This document shows, piece after piece, positions 14,536 to 21,791 of a stretch of 24,074 bases of DNA. Numbering within the stretch: the stretch's first letter is position 1; each line of letters starts with the position of its first letter. The position numbers were made by a program, and so were the translations under genes. Origin of the DNA: JAZNLR01 sp045579195 (GTDB taxonomy: Bacteria; Bacillota; Clostridia; Christensenellales; CAMQZB01); assembly GCA_045579195.1 (NCBI GenBank), contig JAZNLR010000125.1:1-24074 (forward strand), given 5' to 3'. Under the pieces are notes generated by a model. The model ran no database searches. It had not been told where the DNA came from and worked only from the letters and a program-made list of their open reading frames with translations.

Positions 14536-16431
14536 TTATTCAGACAATGTTGACCACTCTTCAAAAAGAGTTTCCACGTGCGCACGCACGCGCTCCATTT
14601 CTTCACAAACGCTTTTCAGTTTCTCATAATCGCCCGAAATTTCAGGCGTAGACACTTTTGCTTCAAGCTCCGAGAGCAATTCCTCATTTTCTGAGATTTC
14701 CGCTTCCAGCGCGCGAATACGGCTCTTTTTCTTCACCTCTTCGCTTCGCATCTTCGCAGTGCGATGCGTTGAATTCTTCTTTTCGGCAGCTACGCTTTTC
14801 TCAAACTCAATTCGCTGGCGCTCTTTTTCCTGTTCCGCCAGATACCCTTCAAAGGTTTCAAAAAAGGCGGGCGCAACCTCCTTGATCTCCAAAAGACGCG
14901 AGCAGACTGCATTTAAGAAATATCGATCGTGGGAAACGAAGATCATCGTTCCGCCGTAAGCACACAATGCTTCCTCCAGCGCCTCTCTTGAGACAAGGTC
15001 AAGGTGGTTTGTGGGTTCGTCGAGAACAAGAACGTTTCCACGCTCCGCAATTAAAATGGCAAATCCGAGCTTTGCACGTTCTCCACCTGAAAGGACAGAA
15101 ACCGGTTTTTCCATATCCTCTTCGCCAAGGAGCATTCTTGCAAGACTTCCACGAACTTCAGCCTGCGCCATGGAAAGGTGCCTGTTCCAAAGCTCCTCCA
15201 AAACGGTGTTTTGGAAGTTTAAGTTGAGGTTTTCCTGATCGTAATATCCGATTCGAACCCCTCTTCCCCAACAAACGGCACGATCCGATTCCACTTGAGC
15301 CTTCAAAAGGCGCTTTAGCAGCGTGGACTTTCCCGTTCCGTTTTTGCCGATGATTGCAAGCTTTTCCCCTCGCCGCAAGGAAAAGGCAAGGTGCTTGCAA
15401 AGAACTCTTTCCTCTTCGCCCACGGAAAGCACGGTGTCTTGAACGCTCAGAACGTCTTTAACCGGCTCGGAGTCATAGGAAAATGAGAACTTTGGAATGT
15501 GCTCCGTCGTGTTCGGCTTCTCAATGCGCTCGATATGTTCGAGCTGATGCAGTCGACTCTTTGCGCTCTTTGACGTGGAAGCACGAACGATGTTTCGCTC
15601 GGCATACTCCTGCATGGAAGCAATGCGGTTTGCCTGCTTTTCATATTCCTTGAGCTGGCGCTCAACGTACGCACGTTTGAGCTCTTTGTACTTCGTGTAA
15701 TTCCCGCGAAAGGTCATCACCTTGCGGTTGTCAAGCTCCCAGATCAAATTAACCGTGCGATCCAAGAACCAGCGGTCGTGCGAAACGACGATGATCGACC
15801 CGCGATACGCCGTGAGGTACTCCTCCAGCCACGCGAGCGATGCAAAGTCAAGATGGTTCGTGGGCTCGTCGAGGACGAGAAGTTCCGGCGCGGCAAGCAA
15901 AAGCCTGCAAAGCGCAAGACGGGTCTTTTCCCCGCCGCTCATCGTCGAAACGACGCGATCATAACACTCCGCAAAGCCCATTCCGTTCAAGACTGTGCGA
16001 ATGCGAACGTCGATCTGATATCCATCGGCGGCGTCAAACACGGCAGAAGCCCGCGCGTACGCAGAAGAGAGTGCACGGAATTCAGCACTCTCGTGATTGA
16101 CGAGTTTCGCCATCTCCCCTTCAATCTCGCGCATCTTTTTCTCTGCGACGAGTGCATCGGCGAAGACGGCCTTCATCTCTTCATAGACTGTTTTCTCCCC
16201 TTCCAAACCACTATTTTGCGCTAAAAAGCCTATGCGAAGGCCACCCTTCTTGGAAATTCCTCCCTCATCAGGGAGAAGTTTTCCCAAAAGGACGTGCAGC
16301 AACGTGGACTTCCCGATTCCATTCTTCCCAATCAAGCCTATGCGATCGGATTCGTTCACGGTGAGGTTTAACCCCTCTAAAATCAGCTTATCGTCATACC
16401 CAAAGCTGACATTTTCCAGGGAGAGCAACAT
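14536..16431 (-). CDS. ABC-F family ATP-binding protein
   Basis: 631 residues with two ABC ATPase domains and no membrane segments, which is the ABC-F architecture of ribosome-associated translation factors. Domain 1 has Walker A GKNGIGKST (35-43), signature MSGGEKTRL (about 164) and DEPTNHLD. Domain 2 has GKNGTGKST (362-370), signature LSGGERAKL (about 448) and DEPTNHLD. The interdomain linker at about 240-310 is charged and helical, and residues about 530-630 form a Glu/Lys-rich coiled coil as in Uup/YdiF-like members. Some ABC-F proteins protect ribosomes from antibiotics; nothing here shows that, so a housekeeping role in relieving stalled ribosomes is equally likely. The start is 3 bases after the mscL stop with only a weak GAAGAA site, suggesting translational coupling. 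Confidence 0.93.
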   Translation of the reverse strand: MLLSLENVSFGYDDKLILEGLNLTVNESDRIGLIGKNGIGKSTLLHVLLGKLLPDEGGISKKGGLRIGFLAQNSGLEGEKTVYEEMKAVFADALVAEKKMREIEGEMAKLVNHESAEFRALSSAYARASAVFDAADGYQIDVRIRTVLNGMGFAECYDRVVSTMSGGEKTRLALCRLLLAAPELLVLDEPTNHLDFASLAWLEEYLTAYRGSIIVVSHDRWFLDRTVNLIWELDNRKVMTFRGNYTKYKELKRAYVERQLKEYEKQANRIASMQEYAERNIVRASTSKSAKSRLHQLEHIERIEKPNTTEHIPKFSFSYDSEPVKDVLSVQDTVLSVGEEERVLCKHLAFSLRRGEKLAIIGKNGTGKSTLLKRLLKAQVESDRAVCWGRGVRIGYYDQENLNLNFQNTVLEELWNRHLSMAQAEVRGSLARMLLGEEDMEKPVSVLSGGERAKLGFAILIAERGNVLVLDEPTNHLDLVSREALEEALCAYGGTMIFVSHDRYFLNAVCSRLLEIKEVAPAFFETFEGYLAEQEKERQRIEFEKSVAAEKKNSTHRTAKMRSEEVKKKSRIRALEAEISENEELLSELEAKVSTPEISGDYEKLKSVCEEMERVRAHVETLFEEWSTLSE

Positions 16432-16434
16432 CGA

Positions 16435-16995
16435 TTATTCTTCTTTTGCCTCTTCGGGTTTTGCTTCCTTCTGTTCTTTTAAAAGAGAAACGATCTCTTC
16501 CAAAAGCTCTTCCGTTCGCGGCTTAACAGGTGCCGGCGGAGCAACGGGTGCGGCAGGTGCAACGGGCGCTGCAACCTCTTCGGGAGCATTCTCTTCTTCC
16601 TTGACCAAGGAATCTTTGAGACGCTGAGCAACTTTCTCGGTATGCTTCTGCGCGGCCTTCACAAAGCGAACGCCAATAAAGATGGAGAAACCGATAATAA
16701 AGAACTCAACGATCTTCTGAATGAGCTTTCCATATGCGATGGCAACTTTGGGAACAGCGGCAGTGGTTTCCGTTGCTTCAACTGCGTGCTGAAGAACGAT
16801 TTCCAACTCGGAAAGGTGAACGTTGCCGATCAGCATTCCAACGCACGGCATAATAACATCATTGACAAGGCTGGTCGTGATCGCTCCAAACGCAGCACCG
16901 ATAACAACACCGACAGCAAGGTCAATGACATTTCCCTTCTTTATAAAAGCCTTAAAATCTGCCCAAAACGTACTTTTCTTCCTCTGTTTTTTCAT
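16435..16995 (-). CDS. mscL: Large-conductance mechanosensitive channel with extended C-terminal linker
   Basis: 186 residues, longer than the usual 130-150. It is a homopentameric membrane channel that opens under tension to release solutes during hypo-osmotic shock. An N-terminal amphipathic segment (FWADFKAFIKKGNVIDLAVG) leads into TM1 with GAAFGAITTSLVNDVIMP. TM2 is at about 90-112 (KIVEFFIIGFSIFIGVRF), followed by a KHTEKVAQRLKDSL helix. The extra length is an Ala/Pro/Val-rich stretch (about 136-159) before the C-terminal helical bundle TEELLEEIVSLLKEQ. It has a perfect AAGGAGG site and its own promoter, and is cotranscribed with the ABC-F gene. Confidence 0.96.
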   Translation of the reverse strand: MKKQRKKSTFWADFKAFIKKGNVIDLAVGVVIGAAFGAITTSLVNDVIMPCVGMLIGNVHLSELEIVLQHAVEATETTAAVPKVAIAYGKLIQKIVEFFIIGFSIFIGVRFVKAAQKHTEKVAQRLKDSLVKEEENAPEEVAAPVAPAAPVAPPAPVKPRTEELLEEIVSLLKEQKEAKPEEAKEE

Positions 16996-17021
16996 AAGAA
17001 AACCTCCTTTTCTTCCCCTTT

Positions 17022-17051
17022 ATCATACCCGAAAACACACCTTTTTTGCAA
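17022..17051 (-). promoter_or_regulatory. Promoter for mscL
   Basis: On the minus strand, -35 TTGCAA (17051-17046), an 18-base spacer and -10 TATGAT (17027-17022), about 30 bases before the mscL start codon. Confidence 0.65.
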
Positions 17052-17180
17052 TCGTTTCAAAGCAAAAAAGTAAAACTCTTTTGAAAGTTTGAAAAAGCTT
17101 TGAAAAACTTCATTGAATACTAAAAAATGGCTGAAAATTCTATTTTTTGAATATATTTTTATGTTAAAATCAAAAAACAC

Positions 17181-17208
17181 TTGAAAAACTTTTTATACGC
17201 GCTATAAT
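17181..17208 (+). promoter_or_regulatory. Promoter for the sialidase-like gene
   Basis: -35 TTGAAA (17181-17186), a 16-base spacer and a perfect -10 TATAAT (17203-17208), giving a short leader before ATG 17243. Upstream (17081-17160) is AT-rich with repeated TTGAAA(A) words that may bend the DNA. Confidence 0.75.
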
Positions 17209-17242
17209 GCAACTATACTTGCTTTTTTTGAGGAGATTATCA

Positions 17243-18310
17243 ATGGACTTTCAAATGTACACAACCCCGCAGGACATTGCAAAGATTATGGAAGGAAACA
17301 TCAAGTGGCGCATTTCAAACGGCTTGGAACGCACGAAAAACGGACGTATTTTTGCCGCAATTTCCAGCGGAGCAGGCTGGGAAGACCGCCTTGGGAATTA
17401 TGTTTATCTCATCAGAAGCGATGATGACGGAAACACCTTTTCCGATCCCATTGCCATCGTTTACGGCGGCGAGGAGATCCGAATCAACGACTGCGGCCTT
17501 TGGATCGACCCAAACGGAACACTCTGGTTAAACTTCATTTCACAGCCCGAAAACGCAACTTATTATTACCTCTGCGACGATCCCGACGCAGATGAGCTTT
17601 CCTGGAGAGGGCCTTTCCGCATGGGTGACGGAGGTAAGCTCAACAAACCCACCATTCTTTCCAACGGAGATTGGATCTTCCCCCTTTCCGTTTGGAACAA
17701 CGTTGGCGCAGCAAACTCGGAATCTTACGAGGAGTACTCAAATCGCTCTTCCTTACACATCTCGGAAGATGGCGGCAAGACCATCCGCTATCTCTCCCAT
17801 TCGAACGTTCCCCGTCGCTGCTGTCCCGAACATATGGTCCTCGAAAAATTGGACGGTTCGGTGGAGCTTTACTCCCGCACGTGGTACGGCATTGCGAAAT
17901 CCGTTTCTTATGACAAGTGCCGCACTTGGACGGACGGCGTTGACAGTGGCTTTGGCGGTCCAAATTCCCGCTTCCACATCCGCAGATTAAAATCAGGCAA
18001 TATCCTCCTGATCAACAACTTCTATAATCCGCTCGACAAGCGCGATTGGCCGAAGCGCTGTCATCTTGAGGCAATGATTTCCCGTGATGACGGAAAAACC
18101 TGGGAAGGCTTCCTGACCATCGACGGCCGCTGTCCCGTGTCCTACCCGGACTGCATCGAGGCTGACAACGGTTTCATCTATGCATTCTCGGATTACGATC
18201 GTTACGGCGCAAAGGAAATCATCCTCCACAAGTTCACCGAGGAAGACGTTTTGAAAGGCAGGCTTGTCAATCCCGAAAGCTTCCTCTGCAAAGTCATCCA
18301 ACAGGGTTAA
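17243..18310 (+). CDS. Sialidase-fold (BNR/Asp-box) protein, probably cytosolic
   Basis: 355 residues from ATG 17243, chosen because GAGGAG lies about 8 bases upstream; an in-frame extension to 17207 has no such site and starts inside the -10. The protein has Asp-box repeats typical of six-bladed sialidase-fold proteins: RSDDDGNTF, SEDGGKTI and SRDDGKTWEG. Other blade-like segments include LWIDPNGTLWLNF, PTILSNGDWIFPLS and GNILLINNF. There is no signal peptide or membrane segment. The fold covers exo-sialidases and other glycan-acting or non-catalytic proteins; the catalytic arginine triad and nucleophile could not be assigned with confidence, so activity is not claimed. No sialic-acid catabolic or transport genes flank it. 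Confidence 0.8.
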   Translation: MDFQMYTTPQDIAKIMEGNIKWRISNGLERTKNGRIFAAISSGAGWEDRLGNYVYLIRSDDDGNTFSDPIAIVYGGEEIRINDCGLWIDPNGTLWLNFISQPENATYYYLCDDPDADELSWRGPFRMGDGGKLNKPTILSNGDWIFPLSVWNNVGAANSESYEEYSNRSSLHISEDGGKTIRYLSHSNVPRRCCPEHMVLEKLDGSVELYSRTWYGIAKSVSYDKCRTWTDGVDSGFGGPNSRFHIRRLKSGNILLINNFYNPLDKRDWPKRCHLEAMISRDDGKTWEGFLTIDGRCPVSYPDCIEADNGFIYAFSDYDRYGAKEIILHKFTEEDVLKGRLVNPESFLCKVIQQG

Positions 18311-18321
18311 TGAAAAACAAA

Positions 18322-18353
18322 AAAACCGCAAGCATTCAACTGCTTGCGGTTTT
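18322..18353. terminator. Bidirectional terminator between the sialidase-like gene and the P-type ATPase gene
   Basis: Thirteen-base perfect arms AAAACCGCAAGCA/TGCTTGCGGTTTT around TTCAAC, with an A-run upstream and TTTTCTTTTTA downstream. It lies between two convergent stop codons. Confidence 0.92.
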
Positions 18354-18357
18354 CTTT

Positions 18358-20646
18358 TTACCGTTTTACTCTCAGCATCCGCATCGAATTTAGAATGGCA
18401 ATGACGGCAACGCCGACATCTGCAAAGACGGCAATCATCATATTCGCAATGCCCAGCGCAATGAGCGCAAGAACACCAAACTTGACGAGCAAGGAAAACA
18501 CAACGTTTTCAATGACGATCCTTTGATTCTTCTTGGAAAGACGAATCACCTCAGCAACCTTTTTTGGCTCATCCGTCATCAAAACAACATCCGCCGCCTC
18601 AATTGCCGCATCCGAACCAAGCGCACCCATCGCAAAGCCGACATCTGCCGAGGCAAGAACGGGAGCATCGTTGATTCCGTCTCCAACGAATGCGACTCTG
18701 CCTTGCGTTTCCCGCTTCAAGCGTTCGACATGCTCCACTTTTTCGTGCGGCAGAAGTCCGCACACGACCTCAGAAATCCCAAGCTCTTTTCCAATGCGCT
18801 CACCAACCTCTTTCGTATCTCCCGTGAGCATCACCGTTCGCGTCACGCCGACGCGGCTTAACGCCTCAATGCTCTCTTTTGCGTCCACCTTGACTTGATC
18901 TTCCGCAAAGATCACGCCAAACAGTTCTCCGCTCTTTGCAACCCAGATTGCGGTGTCTGCAAATTCTTCATCGCCCGTTTCAATACCCTCTTTTTCGAGG
19001 AACGTTCGTCTGCCAAGCAAAATCCCCTGTCCGTCAAACACGGCAAAAATCCCCTCACCGGCGCGCTCCTCAACCGAGCTTACGCGGCGAAGATCGGGCG
19101 CTTTGCCATATGCACGCAGGACGGCTTCAGCAAGCGGATGGGAGGAATTCGCCTCAACGTGTGCCGCTGTTTCCAAAAGCGCTTCTTCCGTTCCTCGATA
19201 TGCAATGCAGGCGCTCACCGAGAATCTTCCTTCCGTCAATGTTCCCGTCTTGTCAAAGACAACAGTCTTCGTTTCAGTCAGTGTGTCGAGATAATTCCCA
19301 CCTTTGACAAGCACACCTGAGAGGGACGCTCCTCCAATTCCGCCGAAATACGCAAGCGGAACGGAAATGACCAATGCGCACGGGCAGGAAACGACCAAGA
19401 AAGACAATGCGCGATATCCCCACACTTGAATCGACTCTTGCAGGATAAGCGGTGGCAAAAAAGCAAGTAACGCCGCAAGGATGACCACGATAGGCGTGTA
19501 AATGCGCGCAAACCGCGTGATAAAACGCTCGGACTTTGCCTTGCGCGAAGAGGCGCTTTCCACAAGCTCCAATATCCTGGACGCTGTGGACTCTGCAAAC
19601 TCCTTTGTCACAAGAACGGTAAGGACCCCGCTCTTGTTGATTGACCCACTCAAAACGAGGTCACCACGCGAGACCTTTCTCGGCATTGATTCCCCCGTGA
19701 GGGCACTCATATCTAGAACGGATTCTCCGTCCAAAACCTCTCCGTCCAACGGGATGCGCTCACCCGGACGAACAAGAATACGTTCCCCAACCGCGATCTC
19801 CTCCGACGGAACGCGCGTTTCAACGTTCCCGACAAGACGAATTGCCGAGTCTGGTCGAACATCCATCAAGGAAGTGACCGCAGAACGCGTCTTCGAAACA
19901 GCGCGCTTTTGAAAGAGCTCGCCAAGCTGATAAAAGAGCATCACCGCAACAGCCTCGGGATATTCCCCGATGAAAAATGCTCCCACCGTTGCAAGCGACA
20001 TCAAAAAGTTCTCGTCAAAGACCTTTCCTCGAACGATATTTCGTGCGGCACGCAAAAGAACGTCTGCCCCCGCCGTTAAGTAGGCTGGGATAAACAATAG
20101 TATTTGCGCAAAGATTGGCTCGATGACTTCGCGAATTGCCAACGCCGCGCCAAAGAGAATTGCCGCAAGCAAGATTCTCAAAAGCTCAATGTCAATCTTT
20201 CTCTTCTTTTCGTTTCGGTCGCAACTGCATTTCCCATGGTGTTTGTGATGACCACAGCCGCATCCATCGTGATGTTCGCGGTGTCCGCAACTACATTCAC
20301 TATGATACTCGTGGTGACTGCAGCCGCATTCATCGTGATACTCACGGTGATCGCAACCGTATTCACTGTGGTGTTTATGTTCTTCTCTACCCTTTTCGTG
20401 AAGAATGCTCTTTCTTTCCCCTAAACTTTCGCAAACAACTTCAGGAAGCGTGTTTTCAATGGTTTTCTGCACGCGCAAAAAGACCTCTTCAAACTCGCTT
20501 TCTTCGACGCTGAGAAGAAGTCGTGTCGTCATAAAATCAACGGTGGCATCTGCCACTCCATCGACAAGTAAAATCGCGCGCTCCAGCTTTGCGGCACAGT
20601 TCGCACAGTCAAGATTCTTCAGTAAAAAGCGATATTCCCGTTTCAT
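18358..20646 (-). CDS. cadA: P1B-type Zn/Cd-exporting ATPase with His/Cys tandem repeats
   Basis: 762 residues. It is a heavy-metal efflux pump in the cytoplasmic membrane. The N-terminal HMA-like domain carries C14-x-x-C17 (DCANC). Residues 92-146 are five 11-residue His/Cys repeats. The core has TGES (317-320), transmembrane CPC (421-423), the phosphorylation motif DKTGT (Asp465), the HP pair (503-504), GDGIND (655-660) and DVGVAVIAILN in the last membrane helix (Asp743). CPC with that C-terminal Asp-Gly points to the Zn/Cd/Pb group (CadA/ZntA) rather than copper pumps. The start overlaps the upstream repressor gene by 4 bases (ATGA), so the two are translated together and presumably controlled by the operator at 21018-21049. 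Confidence 0.95.
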   Translation of the reverse strand: MKREYRFLLKNLDCANCAAKLERAILLVDGVADATVDFMTTRLLLSVEESEFEEVFLRVQKTIENTLPEVVCESLGERKSILHEKGREEHKHHSEYGCDHREYHDECGCSHHEYHSECSCGHREHHDGCGCGHHKHHGKCSCDRNEKKRKIDIELLRILLAAILFGAALAIREVIEPIFAQILLFIPAYLTAGADVLLRAARNIVRGKVFDENFLMSLATVGAFFIGEYPEAVAVMLFYQLGELFQKRAVSKTRSAVTSLMDVRPDSAIRLVGNVETRVPSEEIAVGERILVRPGERIPLDGEVLDGESVLDMSALTGESMPRKVSRGDLVLSGSINKSGVLTVLVTKEFAESTASRILELVESASSRKAKSERFITRFARIYTPIVVILAALLAFLPPLILQESIQVWGYRALSFLVVSCPCALVISVPLAYFGGIGGASLSGVLVKGGNYLDTLTETKTVVFDKTGTLTEGRFSVSACIAYRGTEEALLETAAHVEANSSHPLAEAVLRAYGKAPDLRRVSSVEERAGEGIFAVFDGQGILLGRRTFLEKEGIETGDEEFADTAIWVAKSGELFGVIFAEDQVKVDAKESIEALSRVGVTRTVMLTGDTKEVGERIGKELGISEVVCGLLPHEKVEHVERLKRETQGRVAFVGDGINDAPVLASADVGFAMGALGSDAAIEAADVVLMTDEPKKVAEVIRLSKKNQRIVIENVVFSLLVKFGVLALIALGIANMMIAVFADVGVAVIAILNSMRMLRVKR
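20209..20373 (-). repeat. Five in-frame 33-base repeats coding a metal-binding His/Cys array
   Basis: Five consecutive 33-base units code residues 92-102, 103-113, 114-124, 125-135 and 136-146 of the metal ATPase. The protein consensus is [HY]-H-[SDG]-x-[CY]-[GS]-C-x-[HR]-x-[EK]; examples are YHDECGCSHHE and HHDGCGCGHHK. Units are degenerate in DNA but keep length and the Cys/His positions, which points to selection on the protein. It sits between the HMA domain and the first membrane helix, on the cytosolic side. Confidence 0.9.
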
Positions 20647-20999
20647 TTCCGTTCCTCAGCAAGGTGCTCCAACGCGGTGTTCAAAATGAGGCCGACGTGG
20701 TCGTCATCAATTTCGTAAAAGACAGACTTTCCCTCTCTTCTCGTCTTGACGAATTTGCAGTCTCGCAAGATCCGCAAATGATGGCTGGTTGCAGATTGCG
20801 TTCCGCCCACAACCTCCGTCAAATGCCCAACGCAAAGCTCCCCTTCCAGAAGAGTGAGAACGATGCGCATGCGCGCAGGATCGGAAAGGACTTTGAACCA
20901 ATTTGCAAGTTCCTCGCTCTTTAAGTACTTCTCGGATGCCCTCACCCGCTCGATGCGTGCCACGTGATCTTCCGAATGTCCACAGATGTTTTTGTTCAT
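20643..20999 (-). CDS. ArsR/SmtB-family metal-sensing repressor
   Basis: 118 residues. It is a winged-helix homodimer that represses metal efflux genes and releases DNA on binding metal. The helix-turn-helix region reads ELCVGHLTEVVGGTQSATSHHLRILRDCKFVKTRREGKSVFY. The last helix has D-D-H followed by H-x-x-E (DDDHVGLILNTALEHLAEE), matching the alpha-5 zinc site of SmtB/CzrA-type sensors. There is also one Cys in the alpha-3 region (ELCVG) and an N-terminal CGH, so a CadC-like second site is possible but lacks the full Cys-x-Cys. Zinc is the likeliest inducer; cadmium or lead are alternatives. ATG has AGGAG about 10 bases upstream. It is the first gene of the unit with the P-type ATPase. Confidence 0.93.
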   Translation of the reverse strand: MNKNICGHSEDHVARIERVRASEKYLKSEELANWFKVLSDPARMRIVLTLLEGELCVGHLTEVVGGTQSATSHHLRILRDCKFVKTRREGKSVFYEIDDDHVGLILNTALEHLAEERK

Positions 21000-21017
21000 T
21001 ATATCGCATCTCCTATT

Positions 21018-21049
21018 ATTAACATATGAATATATATTGATATGTTAAT
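21018..21049 (-). promoter_or_regulatory. Operator for the ArsR/SmtB repressor (14-4-14 inverted repeat)
   Basis: ATTAACATATGAAT (21018-21031), a four-base spacer, and ATTGATATGTTAAT (21036-21049) are complementary at 13 of 14 positions. This resembles the AT-rich imperfect palindromes bound by SmtB/CadC-type repressors. It lies between the -10 and the ribosome binding site, covering the predicted transcription start, so bound repressor would block initiation of its own gene and the ATPase gene. Confidence 0.85.
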
Positions 21050-21052
21050 GTT

Positions 21053-21081
21053 ATTTTATACCTTTCCCTGCTCTTTGTCAA
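21053..21081 (-). promoter_or_regulatory. Sigma-A promoter for the repressor-ATPase unit
   Basis: On the minus strand, a perfect -35 TTGACA (21081-21076), a 17-base spacer and -10 TAAAAT (21058-21053). The -35 directly abuts the pflA terminator. Confidence 0.85.
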
Positions 21082-21084
21082 GAA

Positions 21085-21112
21085 AAAAGTCCCTGTTTTC
21101 ACAGGGACTTTT
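21085..21112 (-). terminator. Intrinsic terminator of pflB-pflA, overlapping the pflA stop codon
   Basis: Eleven-base perfect arms AAAAGTCCCTG/CAGGGACTTTT around a six-base loop, followed on the minus strand by TTCTTG. The last codons of pflA (Lys-Ser-Leu) form the 5' arm and the stop codon is in the loop. Confidence 0.88.
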
Positions 21113-21791
21113 CAAGTTCGTTTTTCAATTCTTCTTTCATCGTTGCAAGAAGTGTTTCAGAGCATTCTTCAACGTGTTCCATCGGAAAGGGAATGTTGAG
21201 CGCACGGTACTTCTCGACACACAGCTTATGAAAGGGCAAAAGCTCCGTTTGCGCACGGAAGGTCTTTGCAAGCGCGGCAAACGCCTTCATCTCCTCTTTT
21301 CGGTCGGAAACAGTCGGAATGATCACACGGGTGAGCTTAATGTCGCATCCTCTTTTCTCTGCAACCTTCAAAAAATTTTTGAGCTTTGCAAGACTTCCTT
21401 CCACCAAAGATTTAACGTCCAGGATGACGAGATCCGTCTTTTCCAGAATTCGTTCGGTCCACTCGTCGAAGAGAAGTCCATTCGTTTCAATTGCGGTGTG
21501 AAAACCCTCTTCTTTTAAGAGTGAGAGCAGAGAAAACGTAAATTCCCCCTGCAACAAAGGCTCTCCACCCGACAGCGTGACACCGCCCGTGAGATATGGG
21601 CGCAGGCGGACGATCTTTTCCAAAACCTCCCCTGCCGTCACTTCCTTGCCTTCTTTCCCGAACGTGTCGGGGTTATGGCAAAACGGGCAACGCAAGTTGC
21701 ACCCCTGCAGGAAGACCACACAGCGAAGCTTTGGCCCGTCCAACGCGGACATACTCAAAAAGGAATGCAAAACGCCCTTACAGTTTCTCAT
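21099..21791 (-). CDS. pflA: Pyruvate formate-lyase activating enzyme
   Basis: 230 residues from ATG 21791, matching the usual N-terminus (GVLHSFLSMSALDGPKLRCVVFLQGC). It is a radical SAM enzyme that installs the glycyl radical on PFL. The cluster motif C-x-x-x-C-x-x-C is CNLRCPFC, followed by HNPDTF, the family hallmark. TLSGGEPLLQ is the SAM-binding glycine motif. The start overlaps the end of pflB by 14 bases, so the pair is translationally coupled; an in-frame ATG at 21854 would add 21 residues of poor family fit. The C-terminus is encoded by the terminator stem. Confidence 0.95.
   Translation of the reverse strand: MRNCKGVLHSFLSMSALDGPKLRCVVFLQGCNLRCPFCHNPDTFGKEGKEVTAGEVLEKIVRLRPYLTGGVTLSGGEPLLQGEFTFSLLSLLKEEGFHTAIETNGLLFDEWTERILEKTDLVILDVKSLVEGSLAKLKNFLKVAEKRGCDIKLTRVIIPTVSDRKEEMKAFAALAKTFRAQTELLPFHKLCVEKYRALNIPFPMEHVEECSETLLATMKEELKNELEKSL

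Noticed and set aside
14536..16431. Antibiotic-resistance ABC-F gene
   Set aside because: The sequence shows only the general ABC-F architecture; no resistance subtype can be assigned, and its coupling to mscL suggests a housekeeping role.
20209..20373. CRISPR-like direct repeats
   Set aside because: The 33-base units are contiguous without spacers, degenerate at the DNA level and in frame with a conserved protein pattern, so they are a coding repeat.
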